36,250 nucleotides of DNA from Streptomyces sp. JJ36 (GTDB lineage Bacteria > Actinomycetota > Actinomycetes > Streptomycetales > Streptomycetaceae). The stretch spans positions 1 to 36,250 of the forward strand of contig NZ_JACYHE010000063.1 of assembly GCF_021696945.1 (NCBI RefSeq). Reading direction: 5' to 3'. The translations under genes were made by a program, and so were the position numbers. The notes below the pieces were generated by a model. That model was not told the DNA's origin, did not search any database, and saw nothing but the letters and a program-made list of their open reading frames with translations. Shown here piece after piece: positions 8,356 to 16,282 of this stretch (position 1 is its first letter; the number at the start of each line of letters is the position of its first letter).

Positions 8356-8978
8356 CGGGCGGGGGCCGGGCGCGCCTTCGGCTTCCCGGTGCACCGGCGC
8401 TCCCTCGGCGGCCGCTGACGGATGGCCGGGCCGCCTCCGGCCGGGCCCCGGTCCGGGACGGAGCGGCGGCGGCTCGGGGCCACCCCCGTCGGTCCCGTGC
8501 CGCCGCCGTCATGGAGGGGGACGCCCGCTTCCCGGGGGCGGTTCGCGTCCTCCCGGGTCGTGACGCAGGCGCCGCACTGGTGACGTGTCCGTGACACTCG
8601 GAACCGTCTCCGCACCGCCCCGCACCCCGCTGACCTGCGGTGCCGGAACATCCGAGGGCGACCACCGCCCCGCCCCGGCGCTCCACCCCGACGGACGTCG
8701 GCCGCCCGGGTGAAAACGGCCCGCCCGCGCCGGCACCCGCACCGCGGGGGTACCGGCGGTGCGGCTCCGTCCGCATGGTCCGGGGTGCGGGCGGGACACC
8801 CGGCCTTGACGGGCGATCAGCGGAGATGAACACTGCGGGCACGCTCGCCGCGGTGGCCGGGCGGGGCGCGGAACGCCTGCCCCGCTGAGTTCCCTGCTGC
8901 AGCCCGCCGACCGCGCAGGCGCTTACCCTTCAGGGACGCACGGGGCCGCCACCCCGCGCGAGGGCCAAAGGAGCCGTC
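8356..8978. other. long gene-free region upstream of glpF
   Basis: These 623 bases contain no convincing gene. A 6-bp hairpin (8424-8429 with 8437-8442) could terminate the GH31 transcript. A 20-codon frame from ATG 8826 has its GGAG directly against the start and is not supported. The region contains no gylR-like regulator gene, which in S. coelicolor lies immediately upstream of the glycerol operon (established there). The unusual length suggests a regulatory region for glpF-glpK. Confidence 0.5.
8806..8834 (+). promoter_or_regulatory. candidate promoter of glpF-glpK
   Basis: TTGACG at 8806-8811 and AACACT at 8829-8834 are separated by 17 bases, which fits a principal-sigma promoter. It would give a leader of roughly 140 bases before glpF. 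A TACCCT at 8924-8929 is an alternative -10 without a clear -35. Confidence 0.35.
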
Positions 8979-9713
8979 ATGGACCAGTTCTCGAACGGCG
9001 ACATCTTCGCCGGAGAAGTCATCGGCACCGCGATTCTCATCCTCTTCGGCGCCGGTGTGAACGCCGCCGTCAACCTCCGCTTCTCCAAGGCCGCCCAGTC
9101 CGGCTGGATCGTGATCGCCTTCGGCTGGGGGTTCGGCGTGATGGCCGGTGCGTACACCGCCGCCCCGCTGTCCGGAGGCCACATCAACCCGGCCGTGACG
9201 CTGGGTATCGCCGCAGACACCGGCCAGTGGAGCAAGGTTCCGCTCTACATCGTCTCCCAGATCCTGGGCGCCTTCGTCGGCGCGGTGCTGGCCTGGGCGG
9301 CCTACTACGCGCAGTTCCAGGCCAACGCCGACAAGGAACTGGCTCAGCCCACGCTCGGCAACTTCTCGACCATTCCGGAGGTCCGCAGCCCGGCGGCGAA
9401 CCTGGCGACCGAGATCATCGCCACCACCGTGCTGGTCCTCCCCATCCTGGCCTTCGGCCTGACCGAGGGCCTGGGCGAGTCGGGTACCGCCGTGCTGGTG
9501 GTGGCCCTGCTCGTGGTGGGCATCGGGCTGTCCCTGGGCGGTCCGACCGGCTACGCCATCAACCCGGCACGCGATCTCGGACCCCGCCTCGCCCACCAGG
9601 TTCTGCCCATCCCGAACAAGGGCACCTCGGACTGGGGCTACGCGTGGGTGCCGGTGGTGGGCCCCGCCATCGGCGGTCTGCTCGGCGCCGGAATCTTCAA
9701 CCTCGCCTTCTGA
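8979..9713 (+). CDS. glpF: glycerol uptake facilitator (aquaglyceroporin)
   Basis: This 244-residue inner-membrane channel of the MIP family lets glycerol diffuse into the cell, where GlpK traps it. Six hydrophobic segments and two half-helices are visible. The two signature NPA motifs are in GGHINPAVT (Asn70) and GYAINPARDLGPR (Asn195). Asp199 after the second NPAR is the residue that distinguishes glycerol facilitators from water-only aquaporins. ATG 8979 follows AAAGGAG at ideal spacing. glpK starts 15 bases after the stop, so the two form an operon. Expression is probably glycerol-inducible by analogy with the S. coelicolor gyl operon, but the regulator is not in the window. Confidence 0.95.
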   Translation: MDQFSNGDIFAGEVIGTAILILFGAGVNAAVNLRFSKAAQSGWIVIAFGWGFGVMAGAYTAAPLSGGHINPAVTLGIAADTGQWSKVPLYIVSQILGAFVGAVLAWAAYYAQFQANADKELAQPTLGNFSTIPEVRSPAANLATEIIATTVLVLPILAFGLTEGLGESGTAVLVVALLVVGIGLSLGGPTGYAINPARDLGPRLAHQVLPIPNKGTSDWGYAWVPVVGPAIGGLLGAGIFNLAF

Positions 9714-9728
9714 TCAAGGGGACCGATC

Positions 9729-11240
9729 ATGACGGAAGCCTTCGTCGCCGCGATCGACCAGGGCACGACCTCCAGCCGCTGCATCGTCTTCGACGCCGAC
9801 GGCGCGATCGTCGCCGTCGACCAGCGCGAGCACCGCCAGATCTTCCCGAAACCCGGGTGGGTCGAACACGACGCCACCGAGATCTGGTCCAAGGTGCAGG
9901 CGGTGGTGGCCGGCGCGCTCGCCAAGGCCGGGCTCCGGCCGGAGCAGCTCAGCGCGCTGGGCATCACGAACCAGCGGGAGACGACCGTGCTGTGGGACCG
10001 GTCGACCGGCAAACCGGTGCACAACGCCGTCGTCTGGCAGGACACCCGCACCGCGGCGCTCTGCACGGAACTCGGCGGCGCGGACGGACAGGACCGGTTC
10101 CGCGACCGTACGGGCCTGCCGCTGGCCAGCTACTTCTCCGGGCCCAAGGCGGCCTGGCTGCTGGACAACGTCCCGGGCCTGCGGCAGCGGGCCGAGGCGG
10201 GGGAGATCGCCTTCGGGACGATCGACTCCTGGCTGATCTGGAACCTCACGGGCGGCACGGACGGGGGTGTGCACGTCACCGACGTCACCAACGCCGGCCG
10301 GACCATGCTGATGAACCTGGAGACCCTCCAGTGGGACTCCTCGATCCTCTCGGCGATGAACGTGCCGGAGGCCGTGCTGCCGGAGATCCGCTCCTCGGCC
10401 GAGGTGTACGGCACGGCGGTCGGGCAGCTCGCGGGCGTGCCCGTGGCCTCCGCGCTCGGCGACCAGCAGGCCGCGGTCTTCGGGCAGACCTGCTACGGCG
10501 TGGGCGAGGCCAAGAACACCTACGGCACCGGCTCGTTCCTGCTGCTCAACACGGGCACCCGGCCGGTGCCCTCGCAGAGCGGCCTGCTGACGACCATGGG
10601 TTACCAGCTCGGCGGGGAACGGCCGGTCTACTGCCTGGAGGGCGCCATCGCGATCACCGGCGCGCTGGTGCAGTGGTTCCGGGACCAGCTCGGCATCATC
10701 TCCGCCGCGCCGGAGATCGAGCCGCTGGCGGCCAGCGTGGAGGACAACGGCGGCGCCTACATCGTGCCGGCGTTCTCCGGGCTGTTCGCCCCTTACTGGC
10801 GCTCCGACGCCCGGGGCGTGATCACCGGCCTGACCCGCTACGTCACCAAGGCGCATCTGGCCCGCGCGGTGCTGGAGGCGACGAGCTGGCAGACGCGGGA
10901 GGTCGTGGACGCCATGTACCAGGACTCGGGTGTGGAGATCACCAGCCTGAAGGTGGACGGCGGCATGACGGAGAACAACCTGCTGATGCAGCACCAGGCG
11001 GACGTGCTGGACGTGCCGGTGATCCGCCCGGTGATCGCCGAGACCACCTGCCTGGGCGCCGCCTACGCGGCCGGGCTGGCGACCGGTGTCTGGTCCGACC
11101 TGGACGAGCTCCGGGCGCACTGGAAGAAGGACGCCGAGTGGACGCCGCGGATGGAGCCCGCCGTCCGGGACCGCGAGTACGCCAACTGGCGCAAGGCGGT
11201 GGAGCGCAGCTTCGGCTGGCACGAGGAGGGCGCGGACTGA
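9729..11240 (+). CDS. glpK: glycerol kinase
   Basis: This 503-residue FGGY-family kinase converts glycerol and ATP to glycerol 3-phosphate. Visible landmarks are the N-terminal AAIDQGTTSSR phosphate-binding loop, GITNQRETTVLWDR, VWQDTR, the LGDQQAA and YGTGSFLLLNTG motifs of the second domain, and VDGGMTENNLLMQ with the adenine-binding segment. Length and order are normal. The ATG is preceded by AAGGGGACC only a few bases after the glpF stop. No glpD (glycerol-3-phosphate dehydrogenase) follows; instead the next gene is convergent, so the dehydrogenase must be encoded elsewhere. Confidence 0.96.
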   Translation: MTEAFVAAIDQGTTSSRCIVFDADGAIVAVDQREHRQIFPKPGWVEHDATEIWSKVQAVVAGALAKAGLRPEQLSALGITNQRETTVLWDRSTGKPVHNAVVWQDTRTAALCTELGGADGQDRFRDRTGLPLASYFSGPKAAWLLDNVPGLRQRAEAGEIAFGTIDSWLIWNLTGGTDGGVHVTDVTNAGRTMLMNLETLQWDSSILSAMNVPEAVLPEIRSSAEVYGTAVGQLAGVPVASALGDQQAAVFGQTCYGVGEAKNTYGTGSFLLLNTGTRPVPSQSGLLTTMGYQLGGERPVYCLEGAIAITGALVQWFRDQLGIISAAPEIEPLAASVEDNGGAYIVPAFSGLFAPYWRSDARGVITGLTRYVTKAHLARAVLEATSWQTREVVDAMYQDSGVEITSLKVDGGMTENNLLMQHQADVLDVPVIRPVIAETTCLGAAYAAGLATGVWSDLDELRAHWKKDAEWTPRMEPAVRDREYANWRKAVERSFGWHEEGAD

Positions 11241-11286
11241 CCGGTGCCCCGGCCGGGCCCGGCAGGTCCGCCGGCCCGGCCGGGCG

Positions 11287-11350
11287 CCGGTGCCCCTGAG
11301 GCACCGGGGTCTCAGGGGCACCGGGGCCTCAGGGGCACCGGGGCCTCAGG
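11287..11350. repeat. triple 17-bp tandem repeat forming alternative terminator hairpins
   Basis: A 17-base unit GGCACCGGGGTCTCAGG occurs three times head to tail at 11300-11316, 11317-11333 and 11334-11350; copies 2 and 3 differ from copy 1 by one base. The 14 bases just upstream (11287-11300) are the exact reverse complement of 11311-11324 and again of 11328-11341, so two alternative 14-bp stems are possible. A shorter stem (CGGTGCC with GGCACCG) is also available. It lies between convergent glpK and cvnD, and the third copy contains the cvnD stop codon. Confidence 0.85.
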
Positions 11351-11963
11351 TGGCGGCCGCGGGCGCTCTTTCCGCGGCCGTCCGCATGGCGTGCCGTACC
11401 ACCGAGACGAGCACGTCCCGGACGGACTCCCGTTCCCGGGCGTCGCACAGCATCACCGGGACCTGCGCGTCGAGGTCCAGCGCCTCCCGGATGGTCTCCA
11501 CCGGGTGGCGGGCGGCGCCGTCGAAGCAGTTGACCGCCACGGTGAAGGCGATGCCGCGCCGCTCGAAGTAGTCGATGGCGGAGAAGCAGTCCTCCAGGCG
11601 CCGGGTGTCGGCGAGCACCACGGCGCCCAGCGCGCCCTGGGCCAGTTCGTCCCAGAGGAACCAGAAGCGGTCCTGGCCGGGGGTGCCGAAGAGGTAGAGC
11701 ACCGCCTTCTCGTTGATGGTGATGCGCCCGAAGTCCATGGCCACGGTGGTGGTGGACTTCGCCTCCACCCCGTCGAGGTCGTCGAAGGGCCGGCCCGCCT
11801 CGGTGAGCAGCTCCTCGGTGCGCAGCGGCTTGATCTCGCTCACCGCGCCCACCAGGGTCGTCTTGCCGACCCCGAAACCGCCGGCCACCAGCAGTTTGAA
11901 CGTCGCCGGCTCGGGCGGAGCCGCGGCCGTGCCGCGGCTCCGCTCAGAGCGCCCGAAGACCAT
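11346..11963 (-). CDS. cvnD: conservon GTP-binding protein CvnD
   Basis: This 205-residue small GTPase is the last gene of a conservon, a set of four genes thought to act like a membrane-associated G-protein system in actinomycetes. The P-loop GGFGVGKT lies at residues 28-35, switch-region threonines at KSTTT, and the G3-like motif FGTPGQDRF near 92-100. The usual G4 motif N-K-x-D reads N-C-F-D, as in this MglA/Cvn-type family. ATG 11963 lies inside the end of cvnC (20-base overlap) and is preceded by GAGGTGA, so translation is probably coupled. Its stop is inside the repeat hairpin shared with glpK. Confidence 0.92.
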   Translation of the reverse strand: MVFGRSERSRGTAAAPPEPATFKLLVAGGFGVGKTTLVGAVSEIKPLRTEELLTEAGRPFDDLDGVEAKSTTTVAMDFGRITINEKAVLYLFGTPGQDRFWFLWDELAQGALGAVVLADTRRLEDCFSAIDYFERRGIAFTVAVNCFDGAARHPVETIREALDLDAQVPVMLCDARERESVRDVLVSVVRHAMRTAAERAPAAAT

Positions 11964-12354
11964 TGATCACCTCGCGCAGGATGTTCTCGTCCGGCAGTTC
12001 CGCCGGGGGTACGGGTCGGGTGACGCGGACGAGCTCCGCGTCGAGGAGATCACCGATGAGCACCCGGACGACGCCCACCGGCACGTCGAGCTCGGTCGCC
12101 AGTTCGGCGACCGACAGCGGGTTGCGGCGGCAGAGCGCCACGATGTCCTCGTGTTCGGGCGCCAGCGTGTGGTCGTCCCGCAGTGCGTCCCGGGCGGGGC
12201 CGGAGCCGTCCGCCGCGGGTTCCGGGGGGTCGGCGACGACGAGCGCGATCAGGTTCAGGCGCGCCGGGTCCACGCTGCTGCGGGTGCGGCCGCGCGTCAT
12301 GGCGTACGGCCGGACCACCGGGCCGGCCGCGTCGTCGAACCAGCGGTCCGTCAT
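11944..12354 (-). CDS. cvnC: conservon DUF742 protein CvnC
   Basis: This 136-residue cytoplasmic protein has the DUF742 pattern: DRWFDDAAGPVVRPYAMTRGRT at the start (the VRPYAxTxGRT signature), a middle with a winged-helix-like segment (PLSVAELATELDVPVGVVRVLIGDLLDAELV), and an ENILREVINGLRAL C-terminus. In conservons it interacts with the other Cvn proteins; its biochemical role is not settled. ATG 12354 follows GGGAG at the right distance, 10 bases after cvnB. A GTG at 12384 would overlap cvnB but adds residues outside the family pattern. It overlaps cvnD by 20 bases. Confidence 0.9.
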   Translation of the reverse strand: MTDRWFDDAAGPVVRPYAMTRGRTRSSVDPARLNLIALVVADPPEPAADGSGPARDALRDDHTLAPEHEDIVALCRRNPLSVAELATELDVPVGVVRVLIGDLLDAELVRVTRPVPPAELPDENILREVINGLRAL

Positions 12355-12364
12355 GGCGCTCCCG

Positions 12365-12808
12365 TCAGCTCCCGCCGGGCGCACCGGACCGCGGCGCGGT
12401 CCCCAGGTGCACGCCCACCCGCTTGACCAGGAGCGTCATCTCGTACGCGATCTGGCCGACGTCGGCCTCCGGGCCGGCCAGCACGGCGAGACAGCTGCCG
12501 TCCCCGGCCGCGGTGACGAAGAGGAAGGCCTCGTCCAGCTCGATCACGGTCTGCCGGACGTTGCCGGCCGCGAAGTGCCGGCCGACGCCCTTGGCCAGGC
12601 TGTGGAAGCCGGAGGCGACGGCGGCCAGGTGCTCGCCGTCCTCGCGGGTGAGGGCTCCGGAGCTGCCCCGCGGCAGCCCGTCGCCGGACAGCACCAGCGC
12701 CTTGCGGATGCTGGCCACCCGCTGCACGAGGTCGTCGAGCAGCCAGTCGAGCTCGCCCCCGCCGCGGGTGCCGCCGGTGGTCTGTGCGGTGCTCTTCGGT
12801 GCCGTCAT
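12365..12808 (-). CDS. cvnB: conservon roadblock/LC7 protein CvnB
   Basis: This 147-residue protein has a roadblock/LC7 fold, the kind that pairs with small GTPases (MglB-MglA in other bacteria). The order GELDWLLDDLVQRVASIRKALVLSGDGL, then LAAVASGFHSLAKGVG, then QTVIELDEAFLFVTAAGDGSCLAVLAG is the typical beta-alpha pattern. In a conservon it is expected to bind CvnD and perhaps act on its nucleotide cycle (inference from MglB). The ATG overlaps the cvnA stop in an ATGA arrangement, so the pair is translationally coupled. Confidence 0.92.
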   Translation of the reverse strand: MTAPKSTAQTTGGTRGGGELDWLLDDLVQRVASIRKALVLSGDGLPRGSSGALTREDGEHLAAVASGFHSLAKGVGRHFAAGNVRQTVIELDEAFLFVTAAGDGSCLAVLAGPEADVGQIAYEMTLLVKRVGVHLGTAPRSGAPGGS

Positions 12809-15693
12809 GGCCGTTCCCCCTCGGGAGTCGTTCCTGGTGCGGGGTCCCCCGCCGTGTCCGCCGGCTCCGCCGGCGGCTCGTCCTGCTGCTGCCGCCCGCG
12901 CTGCCAGCCGCGCTGCAGCGAGGACATCCGGCTGCGGACCGCCTCCGCGTCCCGGTCGTCCGGCCGGGCTCCGGTGGCGTGGTCGTCGTCCCGGGCGGCG
13001 CCGTCCTCCTCGGGGGAGGTCCTGAGCTGCGGCGCCAGGCTGGCCTGGCGCACCCGGCGCGGGAGTCCGCCGACGGTGGGCGGCCCGGTCTCCCGCGGGC
13101 GCCCGGCCGTGGTCCCGCCTGCCGCGCCGGGTCCGTCCTCCGCGGCGCTCTCCGGGCTCCCGGCGGGGCCGGCCGTCCGGGTGGCGCCGTCTCCGGGCTC
13201 ACGGCGCCTCCGGGTCTCGTCCACCGGCCGGCCGTGGTCGGAGACCAGCACCGGCGCACCGGGGCGGCGGCGGGGAAGCGGAGCGGGCCCGGTCTCCTCC
13301 GCGTCGTGCGTGCGCTCGCCGGAGGGACCGTCCCCGGCGGCCGCCGGGCCGTGGGAGGGGCCGGCGGTGTGCGGAGCCCGGCCGCCCTGGGCGCGGTGGG
13401 CGTCTCCGTGGCCGTCCCCGGTGGCGGGTCCGTCGCCGCCCCGGTCGTCGCCGGTGCGCCGGCGCCCGCCGGTGAGGGGATGCGGTCCCGGCCGGGCCCG
13501 TCGCTGCGGGCCGCCCTCGGCGGTTCCGCGCCCGGAGTCGCCGCGCCGGCGGAAGATGCTGTCGTCCTCGGTGTCGTGGAGCCGTTCGAGACCGCCGAGT
13601 TCCTCGAGGTCCCCGAGGTCGTCCAGCGGGGCCTCCAGCTCGATCGGCCCGTCCAGCGCGGGGGTGCGCCGCGAGCCGCTCTCCAGCAACGGGGCGGAGG
13701 CCGGTGCGAGGGCCGCGACCCGGCCGTCCCGCTCGCTCGTGCCGTCGTCCCCGCCGCCCGCGGTGACCGCCGCCGGGTCCCGTTCGCCGTCCCGGTCGGC
13801 CGGCTCGGTGAGCACGGAGCCGGGGATGAGCACCACCGCGGTTGTGCCGCCGTAGGGGGAGGGCTGCAGGGACACGCGTACGCGCTGCCGCTGTGCCAGC
13901 CGGGAGACCACGAACAGCCCCAGCCGGTCGGTGTCGGAGAGCTCGAACTCCGGGGTCTCGGCCAGCCGCAGGTTGGCGTCGAGGAGCTGGTCGGCGGGCA
14001 TCCCGAGGCCGCGGTCGTGGATCTCCAGCGTGAATCCGTTGGGGACCCGCTCGCCGAGCACCTGCACGGCGGTGTGCGGGGGCGAGAAGACGGTGGCGTT
14101 CTCCAGGAGTTCGGCGACGAGGTGGGTGAGGTCGGCGACGGCGCCGCCGTCGACGGCGAGCCGCGGCAGCCTGCGCACCTCGATCCGCTCGTAGTCCTCC
14201 ACCTCGGCGACGGCGGCCCGCACCACGTCCATGAGCTGGACGGGCTTGCGCCACTGCCGGGAGGGGGCGGCGCCGGAGAGGATGACGAGGCCCTCGGCGT
14301 GCCGGCGCATGCGGGTGGTGAGATGGTCGAGGCGGAAGAGGTCGGCGAGTTCGTCGGCGTCCTCGGTGCGGCGCTCCATGGCGTCCAGCAGCGTGAGCTG
14401 ACGGTGCAGCAGGACCTGGTTGCGGCGGGCGAGGTTGACGAAGACCTCGGAGACGCCGCGCCGCATGCCGGCCTGTTTGACGGCCGCCTCGACCGCGGCC
14501 CGCTGCAGCGTGTTGAGCGCCCGGCCGACCTGTCCCGTCTCGTCCTGCGGGTACTCCAGGAGCGGCGCCTCGGTCTCCACGTCGACCTGTTCCCCCGCCG
14601 CGAGGCGGCGCATCACGCTGGGCAGCCGGACGCCGGCGGACTCGTGGGCCTCCTTGCGCAGGGCGCTCAGATCGCGTACCAGGCCACGGCCCACGCGGAC
14701 GGAGACGACGAGCGAGGCGACGACGGCGGCGAAGCCCAGCACGCCGGCGGCGGCCGCCTTGACCACGATGCCGGTGGCGGCCGGGTCGAGGCGGTCCTGG
14801 TACCGCTCGTGCGCCTCGAAGCGCAGGCGTTGCAGGTCGTCGAGGACGGCGGAGGTGGCCTCCCGCCAGCGGGCGGCGTCCAGCACGTCGGTGGCGCCGC
14901 GGCTGCCCGCTGCGATGACGGCGTCCTCGTAACCGCGCAGAGTGCGGCCGTCGGTGGTGTTCCAGTAGTTCTCGAAGGTCTGCCGGTCCTCGGCGGGCAG
15001 CAGCGGCAGGTAGGTGCCGAACGCCAGGTTCCGTTCGGCGATGCGGTCCGAGAAGGCGCGCTGGTCGCCGCGGGTCATCCGGCCGGCGGCCAGCGCGGCC
15101 GCCATCAGCGCGTCCTCCCGGGCCAGGTACTCGCGGGCCCGGGACAGCCCGACGAGGGCGCGCCCCTCCCGCTCCGGTCCGGGCTCGTCCATCCCGTGCA
15201 GCGAGTCGAGCAGGGTGAAGGCCGGGTCGACGAACTCGTTGTAGGCCTGGAACGCGGCCCCGCGGGTGAGCGCGTTCTTCTCCGTCCGGGTGCGCACGTC
15301 CTCCAGGCCGATGAGCCCGTCGAGGAAGTCGTCCATCCGCCGCACCGCGTCGGCGCGCATCCGGTCCCGCAGTCCCCCCTCGCGGGCCAGGTCGCGTACC
15401 TCGTCGACGGCCCGGTCGGTGGCGCGCTGCTGCTGGTGGAGGATGCTCAGCGCGTCGGAACTCCGCGGGTCGGCGAGGTAGACCAGCGTCTGCCGCCGCT
15501 CCCGCTGGAGCGCCCGGGTGGTCTCCGCGACGGGGCCGTTGACCCGGTTCATCGCCTGGGAGTCGGCCAGCAGGCGGGCGGCGTCCCGGCCGGTGACATA
15601 GGTGGCGAACGCCCAGATGGACACCAGGGACACCAACGGCACCAGCAGCAGCACCACGATCTTCCGGCGGATCGACTTCCCGCGAAAGCGCAT
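12805..15693 (-). CDS. cvnA: conservon sensor histidine kinase-like protein CvnA
   Basis: This 962-residue membrane protein heads the conservon. It has a transmembrane helix near residues 11-32, a large extracytoplasmic helical region resembling a nitrate/nitrite-sensing domain up to about 300, a second helix near 306-334, a HAMP-like linker, and a dimerisation/kinase part (FVNLARRNQVLLHRQLTLLDAMERR). The ATP-binding domain follows with N box AELLENATVFSPP near residue 520, G1 box IHDRGLGM and G2-like DRLGLFVVSRLA. After about 625 the remaining 330 residues are a low-complexity Arg/Pro/Gly/Asp tail, presumably disordered. ATG 15693 follows GGGGAGG. No response regulator is adjacent; output is thought to pass to CvnB-C-D. 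Confidence 0.92.
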   Translation of the reverse strand: MRFRGKSIRRKIVVLLLVPLVSLVSIWAFATYVTGRDAARLLADSQAMNRVNGPVAETTRALQRERRQTLVYLADPRSSDALSILHQQQRATDRAVDEVRDLAREGGLRDRMRADAVRRMDDFLDGLIGLEDVRTRTEKNALTRGAAFQAYNEFVDPAFTLLDSLHGMDEPGPEREGRALVGLSRAREYLAREDALMAAALAAGRMTRGDQRAFSDRIAERNLAFGTYLPLLPAEDRQTFENYWNTTDGRTLRGYEDAVIAAGSRGATDVLDAARWREATSAVLDDLQRLRFEAHERYQDRLDPAATGIVVKAAAAGVLGFAAVVASLVVSVRVGRGLVRDLSALRKEAHESAGVRLPSVMRRLAAGEQVDVETEAPLLEYPQDETGQVGRALNTLQRAAVEAAVKQAGMRRGVSEVFVNLARRNQVLLHRQLTLLDAMERRTEDADELADLFRLDHLTTRMRRHAEGLVILSGAAPSRQWRKPVQLMDVVRAAVAEVEDYERIEVRRLPRLAVDGGAVADLTHLVAELLENATVFSPPHTAVQVLGERVPNGFTLEIHDRGLGMPADQLLDANLRLAETPEFELSDTDRLGLFVVSRLAQRQRVRVSLQPSPYGGTTAVVLIPGSVLTEPADRDGERDPAAVTAGGGDDGTSERDGRVAALAPASAPLLESGSRRTPALDGPIELEAPLDDLGDLEELGGLERLHDTEDDSIFRRRGDSGRGTAEGGPQRRARPGPHPLTGGRRRTGDDRGGDGPATGDGHGDAHRAQGGRAPHTAGPSHGPAAAGDGPSGERTHDAEETGPAPLPRRRPGAPVLVSDHGRPVDETRRRREPGDGATRTAGPAGSPESAAEDGPGAAGGTTAGRPRETGPPTVGGLPRRVRQASLAPQLRTSPEEDGAARDDDHATGARPDDRDAEAVRSRMSSLQRGWQRGRQQQDEPPAEPADTAGDPAPGTTPEGERP

Positions 15694-15958
15694 GGCCTCC
15701 CCTACGTCAACTCCTCCGCGCGGAGGCGTGTTTCGGCAGCAAACGGCGCGAGCCTACTACTGCCGCGGGAGGCAGCGTAGCGACCGCGGTGCGCCCGGCC
15801 GGTGCCCCAGGGTGCCTCATCCGGAGTTGTCCGTCGATGCCCGGGGGCATGGTGGACCATTGTGGTGCAGGACACGTGGGGGGACGTGCCGCGCATGGCC
15901 GGGGACGCGGAGGGGACCCGGCGCCATGAGGGGGGTCATGGAGGGGGAGGGAGACATC

Positions 15959-16282
15959 ATGTACGCAAAGCCCAGGCTTCCCGACCCGGTCCGGGCGGCG
16001 GCGGTGCGCGCCGTCCTGATCGTGGCGGTGACGCTCGTGCTGCTGCTGACCGCGGTGCTCTGCTCGCTGGCCGGGGTCTGGCTGGCCCTGCCGCTGGTGC
16101 TGGCGACCGTGGCGGCCACGGTGGTGGCCACCTGGAGCGTGCTCGACGTGTGGGTGACACGGCAGGTGTGGCTGCAGCGGCACGGGGTGGTCTCCGAGCC
16201 GAGCAGCGTGGCCCGGCCCCGCCCGCTGCACCAGGTGGTCAGCCCTGCTCGGCGGGACGGCGGTACATCCGGGTCGCCGTGA
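15959..16282 (+). CDS. small membrane protein (107 aa)
   Basis: I do not recognise a named family. The product has a basic N-terminus (MYAKPRLPDPVRAAAVRA), two adjacent hydrophobic helices (roughly residues 19-41 and 44-64, from VLIVAVTLVLLLTAVL to VLATVAATVVATW), then a hydrophilic tail containing VWVTRQVWLQRHGVVSEPSS. It should be an inner-membrane protein with both ends probably cytoplasmic. ATG 15959 follows GAGGGGGAGGGAG; in-frame ATGs at 15938 and 15926 would add 7 or 11 residues and are less well placed. It is transcribed away from cvnA, and its last 44 bases overlap the 3' end of the SMC-like gene on the opposite strand. Confidence 0.7.
   Translation: MYAKPRLPDPVRAAAVRAVLIVAVTLVLLLTAVLCSLAGVWLALPLVLATVAATVVATWSVLDVWVTRQVWLQRHGVVSEPSSVARPRPLHQVVSPARRDGGTSGSP

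Noticed and set aside
8826..8888. 20-codon leader peptide upstream of glpF
   Set aside because: The GGAG abuts the ATG and there is no attenuator-like codon run or hairpin arrangement.
9227..11299. A 690-codon plus-strand frame across glpF and glpK
   Set aside because: It is a shifted frame of two genes with unmistakable family motifs and contains only Arg/Gly/Pro-rich low-complexity sequence.
12784..15780. A 998-codon open frame on the plus strand opposite cvnA
   Set aside because: Long antisense frames are normal in DNA this GC-rich; the minus strand encodes the clear kinase motifs and has the ribosome site.
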